Source: Neorhizobium alkalisoli
GTDB taxonomy: Bacteria > Pseudomonadota > Alphaproteobacteria > Rhizobiales > Rhizobiaceae
Direction of reading: 5' to 3'
Assembly: GCF_002968635.1 (NCBI RefSeq)
Contig: NZ_PVBN01000016.1
Span: 60,611 to 124,610, forward strand
Length of the DNA: 64,000 bases
Positions 32,467 to 41,412 of this stretch are shown in pieces. The stretch's first letter is position 1; the number at the start of each line of letters is the position of its first letter. The translations under genes and the position numbers were made by a program. The notes beneath the pieces were generated by a model. The model saw only the letters and a list, made by a program, of their open reading frames with translations. It did not search any database and was not told the DNA's origin.

Positions 32467-32952
32467 TTATTCGGCAGAATCTGCAGAATCCGCATTGAGA
32501 AGACCGTAACGTTCTTCGCCGATCTTCGACAGGAGTTCCAGCTGCGTTTCGAGGAAGTCGATATGACCTTCCTCATCAGCCAGGAGTTCCTCGAAAAGCT
32601 TCATGGAGACGTAGTCACCGGCCGCGTGACAGATGTCGCGGGACGCTTTGTAAGCCGTGCGGGCATCGTATTCACCGGCAAGGTCGGCTTCGAGCACTTC
32701 CTTGACGTTCTGGCCGATGCGCAATGGTGCTACAGTCTGAAGATTGGGGTGCCCTTCGAGGAAGATGATCCGCGCAACCAGCTTGTCCGCATGTTGCATC
32801 TCTTCGATGGATTCCGCACGTTCCTTCTTGGCAAGCTTGGTGTAGCCCCAGTCCTCTAGAAGGCGGTAATGCAGCCAATATTGATTGACAGCGCCGAGCT
32901 CGAGAAACAGTGCCTCGTTAAGCCGCTCGATGACCTTTAAGTCGCCTTTCAA
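32467..32952 (-). CDS. bfr: Bacterioferritin
   Basis: This 161-aa iron-storage protein forms a 24-mer with haem at subunit interfaces. Ferroxidase residues Glu18, Glu51 and His54 (EEMQH) and later EYDAR and DEEGHIDFLE are present; Met52 is the haem ligand. The start overlaps the end of the bfd gene by 35 bases, so iron release (Bfd) and storage (Bfr) are coordinated in one minus-strand operon. Confidence 0.97.
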   Translation of the reverse strand: MKGDLKVIERLNEALFLELGAVNQYWLHYRLLEDWGYTKLAKKERAESIEEMQHADKLVARIIFLEGHPNLQTVAPLRIGQNVKEVLEADLAGEYDARTAYKASRDICHAAGDYVSMKLFEELLADEEGHIDFLETQLELLSKIGEERYGLLNADSADSAE

Positions 32953-33229
32953 TGTCCGCTCTCCTGTTTTCTTCGTGGAATTGCTTCAAGCGGGACATAT
33001 ATACAACGACTTCGGCTTCCGTCGAGTCGCGGCGAGCGTGATATTCCTCGGTTGTGCGGATGATAAGATCAACGACGTTGGGAAAGCAGCCGCAACAACG
33101 GCCGCGTTTGCTCATCGCATGATAAACTTTGGCCGGAACGATAAGCTGCCAGCAGTCTTCATTAAGGAGCTCAACGATAGTGTCGCGGATTTCCTTGTCG
33201 GTGATGTAATTGCAACTGCAAACTAGCAT
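32918..33229 (-). CDS. bfd: Bacterioferritin-associated [2Fe-2S] ferredoxin, long form
   Basis: This 103-aa protein begins MLVCSCNYITDKEI; Cys4, Cys6, Cys45 and Cys48 match the C-x-C...C-x2-C cluster of Bfd, with an extra Cys46. Bfd reduces the Bfr core to mobilise iron. It is about 40 residues longer than the 64-residue E. coli protein, with a charged C-terminal tail after residue 65. Upstream, TTTAGATTCTTC on the minus strand (33298-33309) loosely resembles the iron-control ICE motif of rhizobial Irr, but spacing is off. Confidence 0.87.
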   Translation of the reverse strand: MLVCSCNYITDKEIRDTIVELLNEDCWQLIVPAKVYHAMSKRGRCCGCFPNVVDLIIRTTEEYHARRDSTEAEVVVYMSRLKQFHEENRRADIERRLKGHRAA

Positions 33230-33376
33230 TCTCGCGGCGACCTGCGAAACATGAGCACTAACATCCTCTTTTTGCGAAAGCGATCGCCGGATGTCAAGAA
33301 GAATCTAAAGTTCGTCCCTTCTCGAGGAACTGGCGATATATCGGCAGAATACGCCAGAGAATTGATGCCGGTCATA

Positions 33377-36300
33377 TCAATGAAAATTGCGGCCCTTCGG
33401 CATCACACGCCCCGGCTCCGGCATGCAGGACGGAAGATCACCGCTCCCTGTTGCTGTTTTGGAAAAACGGTCGTCCATTCCGTTGGAGCGCCGCTTCTGC
33501 CGGTGATCGCCGCTGGATTGCAGCGTTTCATCAGCCCGTGCGGATACGCCAAAATGTCGCGTCTCCTTCTGGAGCAGGCCGAGCATGGGCGTAAGGTCCT
33601 CGATATGCTCGACCACCGTATGGATGACGCCGCTCTGGCTTTGGAGCCTTCCTTGAATCTTCACAAGCCGCGCCCCCATGACAACCGGCCGGTAGCGCTC
33701 GAACATCTTTGGCCAGACGATGGCATTGGCAACTCCGGTCTCATCCTCCAGTGTCATGAAGATCACACCTCTGGCAGATCCTGGCCGCTGCCGCACCAGC
33801 ACAAGCCCACCGATCGTGACCCTCCGGCCATTCGGGACGTTCAAGAGATCAACGCTGCGGGTGATCCCCATGGACTTGAATTCGTCGCGAAGGAACGAGA
33901 CCGGATGGGCCTTGAGCGATAAGGAGAGGTATCGATAATCCTCGATCACCTCTTCGCCTGGCAGCATTGCGGGAAGTGGCACCTTCGTTTCCGGCCGAAG
34001 GTCTACGCCGTCCGCGACATCGAACAGAGGCAGATCTTCAGCTCCTTTTTTCATATCGAGCCCTCGCACGACCCAGAGGGCCTCCCGGCGGGCAAGCCCC
34101 AAGGAGGCGAAAGCATCGGCATCCGCAAGTCGTTCGATGTCCGATTTGTCGAGACCGGACCGCAGCCACAGGTCGTGAACTGATGCGTATCCCCTGCCCC
34201 GGTTGGCAAGCAGATGTTTTCTCAGGTCCTTTTCAGCAAGACCTTTGACCTGCCTGAATCCCAGCCGAACGGCATATTTCGTCCGGATCACATCTCTCAT
34301 GGAGGCATGGCGGCCATCGACGGCATTTTTGTCAAAACCTCTCTCCTCCAGGGTACAGTCCCAATCCGAGTGATTGACATCGACCGGAAGAATTTGCACC
34401 CCGTGCTCCCGGGCATCCCGGATGAGCTGCGCCGGCGCATAAAAACCCATCGGTTGCGAATTCAAAAGCGCCGCGCAAAAGACGTCCGGATAATAGGCCT
34501 TGATCCAGGAAGACGCATAGACGAGCAAAGCGAATGACGCCGCGTGGCTCTCGGGGAAACCGTATTCCGCAAAGCCCTCGATCTGGCTGAAGCAGCTTTC
34601 CGCAAATTCCTGAGAATACTTATTATTCCGCATTCCATCGATGAAATCGCGCTTGAACTCCTCCACTCGTCCCGATCGCTTGAACGTCGCCATCGACCGG
34701 CGCAGCTTGTCGGCCTTTTCAGGAGAGAAGCCGGCGCCAGTGATGGCGATTTGCATCGCCTGTTCCTGAAAGAGCGGGACGCCAAGCGTTCTTTCCAATA
34801 CCTTTTCCAATTCAGGGCTGGGATATTCGATAGGCTGCTTGTTCCTTACGGCTTCCCGCCGCTTCAGATACGGATGAACCATGTTTCCCTGGATCGGACC
34901 GGGGCGGACGATCGCCACTTCGACGACGAGATCATAGAATATTCTCGGCCGAAGTCGGGGCAGCATGCTCATCTGCGCCCGGCTTTCGACCTGAAAGACT
35001 CCGATCGTATCGGCTCGGCAGATCATGTCGTAGACAGCATCCTGCTCATCTTTCTGAAGCTCGGCCAACGTCTTTTCGTGCTGATAATGCGTCTCCATAA
35101 GCTCGAATGCCTTCTTGAGGCAGGTCAGCATGCCGAGCGCAAGTACATCGATCTTCAGAAGTTTAAGCGTATCGAGATCGTCCTTGTCCCACTCGATCAT
35201 ATAACGCCCCGGCATGGCGGTCTTCATGATCGGCACGACCTCATCGAGCCGGTCGCGCGTGATCAGGAAGCCGCCTACATGCTGGGTGAGATGACGCGGG
35301 AAACCCATAAGTTCCTTTGCATGGGCCATGACCTTCCTGGTGGTAGGATCCGACACATCAAGGCCGGCGACCTTTGCTTCCCGATCCGAAAGCCCCTCCT
35401 CGGACCAGCCCCAGACCGTGCTCGAAAGTGCCGACTGCACGTCCTCCGAAAGCCCGAAGGCCTTGGCCACCTCGCGGCCAGCCATCCGGGTCCGATAGCT
35501 GGTGACTGCCGCGGTCAATCCCGCATGGCGATAACCGTAGTGCTCGTAGATATACTGGATGACTTCTTCGCGGCGTGCATGTTCGAAATCGACATCAATA
35601 TCCGGCGGCTCGTTACGCTCGGTCGAGATGAACCTCGCGAACAGCAGCGTCGTGAATGTTGGATCGACTTCGGTAATGCCAAGACAAAAACAGACGGTAG
35701 AATTGGCGGCCGAACCACGCCCTTGGCAGAGAATTTTCAACACATGCCGGGCATGCCACACAATGTGGCGCACCGTCAGGAAGTAAGGTTCGTATGCCAT
35801 CTCCTTGATAAGATCGAGCTCGTACCTGATCTGGCTCGAAACCTTCTCCTCAATGCCGTCAGGATAGCGGCGCTGGGCTCCTTCCCAGGTAAGCCGTTCC
35901 AAGGTTTCAGATACCGTTTCGCCTGGAATGCTCTCATCCGGGTAGTTATGACTGAGCTCATCCAGAGAAAACTTCAGCCGGCTGAAAAACCGTTCCGTAT
36001 TGGCAATTGCATCCGGATAGGCATGGAAGAGCCGCGCCATTTCAGCCGCATGCTTGATATGCCGCTTTCCGTTTGGAGCCAGACGAAAACCCGCCTGCTG
36101 AATTGTCACATGCTCGCGGATGGCGGTCACCACATCCGATAGCGACCGGCGATAAGGCAGATGGAAAAGCGGCAGGTTGGTTGCGATCAAGGGCAGGCGA
36201 TTGCGGGCGGCGATTTGTGCAAAGGTCGCAAAAACAAGTCCGTCGCGGCCATCATAGGTCGGTGACAGGGCGAGATAGATGTCCTTGCGAAATCGTTCGC

Positions 36301-36814
36301 GGTAGCTCTTCAGACGACCACCGAAATCGGCAAGATATTCGGGGTCTTCTGCGGAGGAAAAATCCGGAACGACGGCGAGCATCATCTCGTCGCACCATTC
36401 CAGAAAATCCCATTCTTCCAGGATACAAGAGCCCTTTTCGGTCCTGAGATTTCCCCGGCTGAGAAGGCGGCAAAGATTGGCCCAGCCCTTCCGGTTGCGC
36501 GGATAAGCGAGCACATCCGGGGTGTCGTCAGAAAAAACGAGCCGCGCGCCGGGATAAAACATGCAAGGCCTGATAGCCTCCTCCTCGCCTTCCTTTCTGC
36601 CCTGTTCCTGCTGGCGGTTGTAAGTCTCGTGCATTTCTTTGACTTGGTTATGCGCCCGAACCACGCCAGCGACGGAATTCCGGTCGGTGATGCCGAGGCC
36701 GGAAAGCCCAAGCAGACTTGCCGTCAGCACCATCTCCTCCGGCCTTGCCGCGCCATCCAGGAAGGAAAAGTTGGTCTTCGCACCGATCTCGAAAAAAGCC
36801 GGAATATCCTTCAT
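33377..36814 (-). CDS. dnaE2: Error-prone DNA polymerase III alpha subunit (DnaE2/ImuC)
   Basis: This 1,145-aa polymerase has a degenerate PHP domain (FEIGAKTNFSFLDGA, lacking the HxH metal pair), the C-family catalytic segment PPDIDVDFEHARREEV near residue 405, the fingers region up to YGFPESHAASFALLVYASSW, and a C-terminal OB fold (VTIGGLVLVRQRPGSARGV). It performs translesion synthesis in SOS mutagenesis with ImuA and ImuB. The start overlaps the imuB stop by four bases. The last 30 residues form a polar tail. Confidence 0.95.
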   Translation of the reverse strand: MKDIPAFFEIGAKTNFSFLDGAARPEEMVLTASLLGLSGLGITDRNSVAGVVRAHNQVKEMHETYNRQQEQGRKEGEEEAIRPCMFYPGARLVFSDDTPDVLAYPRNRKGWANLCRLLSRGNLRTEKGSCILEEWDFLEWCDEMMLAVVPDFSSAEDPEYLADFGGRLKSYRERFRKDIYLALSPTYDGRDGLVFATFAQIAARNRLPLIATNLPLFHLPYRRSLSDVVTAIREHVTIQQAGFRLAPNGKRHIKHAAEMARLFHAYPDAIANTERFFSRLKFSLDELSHNYPDESIPGETVSETLERLTWEGAQRRYPDGIEEKVSSQIRYELDLIKEMAYEPYFLTVRHIVWHARHVLKILCQGRGSAANSTVCFCLGITEVDPTFTTLLFARFISTERNEPPDIDVDFEHARREEVIQYIYEHYGYRHAGLTAAVTSYRTRMAGREVAKAFGLSEDVQSALSSTVWGWSEEGLSDREAKVAGLDVSDPTTRKVMAHAKELMGFPRHLTQHVGGFLITRDRLDEVVPIMKTAMPGRYMIEWDKDDLDTLKLLKIDVLALGMLTCLKKAFELMETHYQHEKTLAELQKDEQDAVYDMICRADTIGVFQVESRAQMSMLPRLRPRIFYDLVVEVAIVRPGPIQGNMVHPYLKRREAVRNKQPIEYPSPELEKVLERTLGVPLFQEQAMQIAITGAGFSPEKADKLRRSMATFKRSGRVEEFKRDFIDGMRNNKYSQEFAESCFSQIEGFAEYGFPESHAASFALLVYASSWIKAYYPDVFCAALLNSQPMGFYAPAQLIRDAREHGVQILPVDVNHSDWDCTLEERGFDKNAVDGRHASMRDVIRTKYAVRLGFRQVKGLAEKDLRKHLLANRGRGYASVHDLWLRSGLDKSDIERLADADAFASLGLARREALWVVRGLDMKKGAEDLPLFDVADGVDLRPETKVPLPAMLPGEEVIEDYRYLSLSLKAHPVSFLRDEFKSMGITRSVDLLNVPNGRRVTIGGLVLVRQRPGSARGVIFMTLEDETGVANAIVWPKMFERYRPVVMGARLVKIQGRLQSQSGVIHTVVEHIEDLTPMLGLLQKETRHFGVSARADETLQSSGDHRQKRRSNGMDDRFSKTATGSGDLPSCMPEPGRVMPKGRNFH

Positions 36815-38427
36815 GCTAAAATCCCGTGGACGCGCCAGACGGGAGCCGCATCTCCCGCTTTGTAGCGACCTTCGCGGAAAATCCAGAAACGGCGGCCCGC
36901 CTCGCTTTCCAGGCGAAAATAATCACGTTCCTCGGCGTCCTTCCCGTCGAGCCACCATTCCGGCGAAATCCGTTCTGGTCCCTCGGCCCGCACGACCCGA
37001 TGAACGATCCGCCGCCAGCGGAAGCGCTGTGGAGGGCCGTCAGGAACCGTGGCAGCAAAGGCCTCGATAGGCTCCGGATATCGGAAGAGCCGCAGAGGCC
37101 GATCGACCTTCGGTACGAAGGCAAAAGCCTCCTCGACATTTTCACCCACGACCCTCGCCGCCATCGCAGGCATAAAATCCTCTGCCCGTTCCGGCAGATG
37201 GCTTTGTCGCAGCTCCGCGATCTGCAGACAGTTTGGGCCAAATCGGGCCGAAACCTTATCCACGAAGTCAGCAAACGAGGCGTCCCCGTGACCGTCACCG
37301 GTGAAATCGCCCTGAGAGGCTTTGAAAAGCTCATGCTCGATCACATTGAGACGTAGAAGTTCGAAACCGAAACCCGCATCGAGATCGTCGTGTACGGCCG
37401 TCAATCGCTCGGAAAACAGCGAGGAAATCCGTTTCGGATCGCGCAACGGCTGGGAAGCCCTGACGAGGACACGGAAGACACGGCCATCGACCCGGAATAG
37501 CACCAGCTCGAAGACACGGCCGCCGACGCCACGGGCTTCCAGTCCCGGCTTCAGTGAAGCCGCGACCTGCCCTGTCAGTTGCAGGATATGCTCTTCTGCC
37601 TGGATCGGATCGGCAAGCTTTCGCTCGACAGACAAGGCGGCAACCGGCCGACGGGGGGAAATGGCTTCTTCATTCAGCCCCAGCACCTGGTCCAGCCGCT
37701 GGAGCAGGCCCGTTCCGAAACGGCGCGCAAGCGGAGCGCGCGGCATGGATAGAAGATTCCCAATTCGCTTCAGCCCCAGCTTGTGGAGCGACGAGACGGC
37801 AGCCGCGTCGAGACGCAAGGCATTGACCGGGAGTGGCGCCAGCACCTTTTCGATGTCATCGTGGGAGATCACACCGCCGTGGCCGAAGCGGCAGACGGCC
37901 CAGGAGACACCGGGCGACGAGGAAATCGCGCCCTTGACGTCGAAACCCATCTGGAAAAGCCGACCCAGAATATCCTTGAGGAGAACCTCTTCCCCACCAA
38001 AGAGATGGGCACAGCCGGTGATATCGAGGAAGAGCCCGTCCGGTCCGTCCAAGGCCACGAGGGGAGTATAGCGGTCGCACCAGTCGGCGATGGCTTCGAT
38101 GAGCGCCTGATCCGCCGCTTCGTCCTCGTCCACGACAGCGATTGCCGGAAACATGGCGCGCGCTTCCGCCAGCCCCTGCCCTCGCCTCAGGCCGAAGCGT
38201 TCCGAAACCTCGTCGAGCGCCGTGAGCCGCATGGCATTGTCACGCCGCCCGGCACAGAGGATCGGCGGATGCTCAGGACGCCCTTTCGAACGCCATGATA
38301 TGCCCCAGAGCCGGCGTGCGATCCGGTCGGTCGGCAGATGCGGGAAGACCAGTGCCAGAATGCGCTGGCGGGGTGCGGAAAGAGAAAATCTCTCCTGCTT
38401 TGGAATTGAGGGAAAATTGACGGTCAT
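36811..38427 (-). CDS. imuB: ImuB, Y-family polymerase-like mutagenesis protein
   Basis: This 538-aa protein has the Y-family plan (LALVFPHLPTDRIARRL, FLDITGCAHLFGGEE, GAISSSPGVSWAVCRFG, HhH-like SSLHKLGLKRIGNLL) but lacks the catalytic acidic residues of true polymerases, as known for ImuB. It bridges DnaE2 to the sliding clamp. I chose ATG 38427, which begins near the conserved domain; it lies 155 bases inside the imuA gene in another frame. The upstream extension of the open frame is that overlap. Confidence 0.92.
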   Translation of the reverse strand: MTVNFPSIPKQERFSLSAPRQRILALVFPHLPTDRIARRLWGISWRSKGRPEHPPILCAGRRDNAMRLTALDEVSERFGLRRGQGLAEARAMFPAIAVVDEDEAADQALIEAIADWCDRYTPLVALDGPDGLFLDITGCAHLFGGEEVLLKDILGRLFQMGFDVKGAISSSPGVSWAVCRFGHGGVISHDDIEKVLAPLPVNALRLDAAAVSSLHKLGLKRIGNLLSMPRAPLARRFGTGLLQRLDQVLGLNEEAISPRRPVAALSVERKLADPIQAEEHILQLTGQVAASLKPGLEARGVGGRVFELVLFRVDGRVFRVLVRASQPLRDPKRISSLFSERLTAVHDDLDAGFGFELLRLNVIEHELFKASQGDFTGDGHGDASFADFVDKVSARFGPNCLQIAELRQSHLPERAEDFMPAMAARVVGENVEEAFAFVPKVDRPLRLFRYPEPIEAFAATVPDGPPQRFRWRRIVHRVVRAEGPERISPEWWLDGKDAEERDYFRLESEAGRRFWIFREGRYKAGDAAPVWRVHGILA

Positions 38428-39211
38428 GAGGGTTCCACTCCAAAAGGAAGGAGAGCGGAGCCGGATTGCGGCTCTTCTCCAAAGTGAGACGGAAAACGGG
38501 ATGACCGATGCTGCCGCCAAGCACGGATCCATCCGGAAGACGCCGCCCGGAGGCCGGCGCCGGTTCGGTAAGAAAGCGAAAGGAAGCGCTGCTCGCCTCT
38601 TCCTCACCCGCATGCCGCAGAAGAAAAAGCGGTCGCCCCGCCGCCTTTGTCCGAAGGTTCAGCCTCCGGCTTTCGGTAAGGCCGAAATTCTTGAGATTGC
38701 CGCGGATTTCAAGAATAGTGGCGGAAAGCGCCCTGCTTGCCAGTGCCGTTTCCGCAAGCCATAGCGCCTCATCCAGCTTTCGCGGCGATGCATAGAGAAC
38801 CTCGTGAGGCTTCAATCCGAACTGCCTGAGACCCGGCGCATAAGGAGCGCCCGCCTCCTGCCTGGAGACGGCGTCACCGATCCACAGAACAGGCCCTCCA
38901 CTGACCTCCCTTCCCTTAAGATGAGACACGAGCGCGAAGGTGAACCCGCTTGCCGCGCCTGCATCTCCCATCAATCGTGTGCGGACTTCCGTAATTCCAT
39001 CAAGCGGCAAACCGCCCTCCAAGGCGACATCCAGAGGATCTATGCCGAAGGGAAGACGAAGCTGTTTTATCTTGGCTTTTTCGCATTCCGGGTTTTCGGC
39101 AGCCTGCGCCTGTTCTGCCGCGGCAAGGGCTGGCAGGGATTTCCCCTCCAGTCGGGCGATCTGTGCGCGCAGGGCAAAAAGTCTCTCCTGCGCCGTGGCG
39201 TTCTCGGCCAT
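38273..39211 (-). CDS. imuA: ImuA, RecA-like mutagenesis protein
   Basis: This 312-aa protein resembles ImuA (SulA/RecA-like): LRLPFGIDPLDVALEGGLPLDGITEV, VSGGPVLWIGDAVSRQE, YAPGLRQFGLKPHEVLYASPRKLDEALWLAE. ATG 39211 has GGAG 8-9 bases upstream; a GTG at 39229 is an alternative that would add six residues. First gene of the imuA-imuB-dnaE2 operon and directly behind a LexA box. Confidence 0.92.
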   Translation of the reverse strand: MAENATAQERLFALRAQIARLEGKSLPALAAAEQAQAAENPECEKAKIKQLRLPFGIDPLDVALEGGLPLDGITEVRTRLMGDAGAASGFTFALVSHLKGREVSGGPVLWIGDAVSRQEAGAPYAPGLRQFGLKPHEVLYASPRKLDEALWLAETALASRALSATILEIRGNLKNFGLTESRRLNLRTKAAGRPLFLLRHAGEEEASSASFRFLTEPAPASGRRLPDGSVLGGSIGHPVFRLTLEKSRNPAPLSFLLEWNPHDRQFSLNSKAGEIFSFRTPPAHSGTGLPASADRPDRTPALGHIMAFERAS

Positions 39212-39233
39212 GGCGTCAGCTCCATCCACATAT

Positions 39234-39248
39234 GTTCACTTTATGTTC
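39234..39248 (-). promoter_or_regulatory. LexA (SOS) box upstream of imuA
   Basis: GTTC-N7-GTTC with exact 7-base spacing (GAAC-N7-GAAC on the imuA strand), the alphaproteobacterial LexA operator. It is 23 bases before the imuA ATG. A TTGACT (minus strand, 39280-39275) is a possible -35 further upstream, which would place the box over the transcription start. Confidence 0.85.
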
Positions 39249-39383
39249 TTAGAGATTCCAGAGGTCGAGAGAAGAGTCAACAGAAGAGTCTCAGGAATCT
39301 TTTCCTCTTCCGATAGGCCAATGATTCTTCTCTCGAAAAATATCTTCGGAGGCACTATATGGGCCTGATCAGAAGGAGAGCCC

Positions 39384-39821
39384 ATGGCCCGTATTGACCA
39401 GACCGACGATTGGCAGGATCGCCACGCGCCGACGATCAGCACGTTCGAGTCGCTAGCGATCGATGCTTATGGTCATCTGCCGGAGGAATTCCGGGCGCTC
39501 ACGACCAATCTCACCATCGAGATCGAAGAATTTCCGGACGACGAGGTTTTCGAGGATATGGCACTCGAAACCCCCTTCGACCTCCTTGGCCTGTTCGAAG
39601 GCCGCGGCATTTCCGAACGTTTCAACATGGAAACGGGCGAACTGCCGAATCGCATCCGGCTCTACCGGCGTCCCATCCTGGACTATTGGGCCGAGAACGA
39701 GGAAACCCTGGGCGATATCATCACCCATGTGCTGATCCACGAGATCGGTCACCATTTCGGCCTGAGCGATGATGACATGGAGCGCATCGAAGCCAGCGCC
39801 GACGCCGCCGCACAGCGCTGA
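39384..39821 (+). CDS. Minimal zincin-type metallopeptidase family protein
   Basis: This 145-aa cytoplasmic protein carries HEIGHHFGLSDDD with His119, Glu120 and His123 and Asp129 nearby, the shortened metzincin-like site of the MMP-type family once called DUF1025. AAGGAGAGCC precedes the ATG. The biological substrate of this widespread family is unknown to me. It is divergent from imuA; the LexA box is 135 bases away, so shared SOS control is possible but unproven. Confidence 0.88.
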   Translation: MARIDQTDDWQDRHAPTISTFESLAIDAYGHLPEEFRALTTNLTIEIEEFPDDEVFEDMALETPFDLLGLFEGRGISERFNMETGELPNRIRLYRRPILDYWAENEETLGDIITHVLIHEIGHHFGLSDDDMERIEASADAAAQR

Positions 39822-39834
39822 CTAGACCTGGCAC

Positions 39835-40041
39835 TCACTGCTCGCCAAGCTTCATGTCCGGATGATAATCCTTCCCCTCCACGGTTTTGGTGACCGCCTG
39901 TCCGCACTGCATTTCGCCGGTCGTGGCGTTGAAGGCATAGGTCGGCGAACCATGAAGCTCCCACCCCTTGTTCAGCGCAGCCGTCACCTTGTGACAGAAG
40001 GAAGCGTCGTCGGGACCGGTGAGAAGACGGTAGAGTTTCAT
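39835..40041 (-). CDS. DUF1737-family small protein
   Basis: This 68-aa protein begins MKLYRLLTGPDDASFCHKVT and includes ALNKGWELHGSPTYAFN, which I recognise as the DUF1737 pattern. There is no signal peptide or membrane segment. It overlaps the CitE-like gene stop by four bases (ATGA) and so is its co-translated partner. Function unknown. Confidence 0.8.
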   Translation of the reverse strand: MKLYRLLTGPDDASFCHKVTAALNKGWELHGSPTYAFNATTGEMQCGQAVTKTVEGKDYHPDMKLGEQ

Positions 40042-40940
40042 GAGGATTTCTTTCGTTCGGCTAGGAATTTCACCTTGGCGACAAGTTTCTCGGCCTCCGC
40101 AAGGTGAAGGCGTTCGACCATCTGGCCGTTGAGGTTGATCACATTGAGATGGCGCGCTTCCGGCTCAGCAAAAGCGGCAATGATCGTTTCAGCGTCTTTC
40201 ACCGCTTCCGGATCGGGTCCGAAATGCCGGTTCGCGAGTTCGATTTGGGTGGGATGGATCAGCATTTTTCCGGAAAAACCCATGGCGCGGCCTTGCCGAC
40301 ATTCTGTCTCGAGAGCCTCCGTGTCCCGGAAATCATTGAAGACACTGTCGATGACATCGATGCCATGGGCCCGGCCCGCCAGCACGATCTGCATGAGCCA
40401 GGGCACAAGATAGGCACGACCCGGCTGCGACAGCACCCCGGTTTCCTTGCGCAGGTCGTTGAGACCAACGACGAAACACTTGATCCGTTCATCGGCAGCC
40501 GCAATCACTGATGCATTCAAGACGCCCCTCGGCGTTTCGATCATCGCCCAGATGGCAAGATCGTCCGGGGACCCGGCTTCCGAAAGAATATCCGCCACGG
40601 ACTGCACCTCGGCCACGTGCTCGACCTTGGGAATCAGCACCACATCCGGAGAGATCTCCACCGCAAGATCCATGTCCGCCCTGCCGAATTCGGTCTCGAG
40701 CGCATTGATGCGGAGGATGCGCTCCACTCCCTGCAGCGGTTTTTCCTTAAACAGGCGGCGCAGGTTCTCACGTGCCTCGGCTTTCTTTTCCGGCGCGACG
40801 GAATCTTCAAGATCGAAGATGACGGCATCGCAGTCGAGATTCCGGACCTTCTCCAACGCTCTATGGTTGCTGGCCGGCACGCTTAGAACCGAACGGCGAA
40901 GACGAACGGGGGAAAAATTGATGTCGGTCAAGGAGATCAT
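40038..40940 (-). CDS. CitE-like HpcH/HpaI aldolase family lyase
   Basis: This 300-aa (beta/alpha)8 protein has RRSVLSVPASNHRALEKV, CDAVIFDLEDSVAPEKK (Asp/Glu Mg ligands), VLIPKVE, WAMIETPRGVLN and GKMLIHPTQIE, matching CitE-like and malyl-CoA/citramalyl-CoA lyases. It likely cleaves or hydrolyses a CoA thioester. The ATG at 40940 is preceded only by a weak AAAG; a longer open frame to 41054 lacks family residues. No citrate lyase partners are near, so it is not classical citrate lyase. Confidence 0.88.
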   Translation of the reverse strand: MISLTDINFSPVRLRRSVLSVPASNHRALEKVRNLDCDAVIFDLEDSVAPEKKAEARENLRRLFKEKPLQGVERILRINALETEFGRADMDLAVEISPDVVLIPKVEHVAEVQSVADILSEAGSPDDLAIWAMIETPRGVLNASVIAAADERIKCFVVGLNDLRKETGVLSQPGRAYLVPWLMQIVLAGRAHGIDVIDSVFNDFRDTEALETECRQGRAMGFSGKMLIHPTQIELANRHFGPDPEAVKDAETIIAAFAEPEARHLNVINLNGQMVERLHLAEAEKLVAKVKFLAERKKSS

Positions 40941-41048
40941 CACGACTTTCTGCCAATCTTTTGAGGTCTCGGCAATACCGCATTGCGCAAAACCCCTTGC
41001 AAGAAAGGGCGCAAGGGCCCACATTCTTCGATGAGAAAGGTTTGGATC

Positions 41049-41276
41049 ATGCATAACATTCGCGTTTTCTTCGTCATCATATCGGCAATTGCCGTGCTCG
41101 CCATGGCAGCGCTTCTGACGGCATCGCTAACTGTCGCCTTTGCCGGTATTCTTGCAGTTCTTTCCATCGGACGAGCGCTTTCGGCCCGGCTGAAACCAGT
41201 TCCGGTGCGGGCGAAGGCAGATAAGCGCGAGATGCATGTCTGGAACGACGGACGCGGAACGATCATAGACCTGTAG
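41049..41276 (+). CDS. Small membrane protein, conserved hypothetical
   Basis: A 75-aa protein with a hydrophobic stretch of about 40 residues (FFVIISAIAVLAMAALL onward), probably two membrane helices, then a basic segment and the tail MHVWNDGRGTIIDL. ATG 41049 follows GAAAGG; a longer start at 40983 overlaps the divergent gene's upstream region. I recall similar short proteins from Rhizobiaceae but know no function. A hairpin follows at 41301. Confidence 0.65.
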   Translation: MHNIRVFFVIISAIAVLAMAALLTASLTVAFAGILAVLSIGRALSARLKPVPVRAKADKREMHVWNDGRGTIIDL

Positions 41277-41300
41277 TCCGGAAACGCCCCTTAAAGGCAA

Positions 41301-41321
41301 ATGCGCTGAAAACCAGCGCAT
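41301..41321 (+). terminator. Hairpin before leuD
   Basis: ATGCGCTG pairs with CAGCGCAT around AAAAC, 24 bases after the small membrane protein's stop. There is no T-run. It could end that transcript or lie in the leuD leader. Confidence 0.35.
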
Positions 41322-41412
41322 CAGCGTACCGGTTCCAGGCAAACAGCCCTTCAAATCCTTGCGGATTTGTTTTATGGCAGCTTCCGCAGATTAGTCCATG
41401 TGGAGGCAGATC

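Noticed and set aside
34544..36142. 532-codon plus-strand open frame inside dnaE2
   Set aside because: Antisense shadow; dnaE2 carries the full polymerase motif series.
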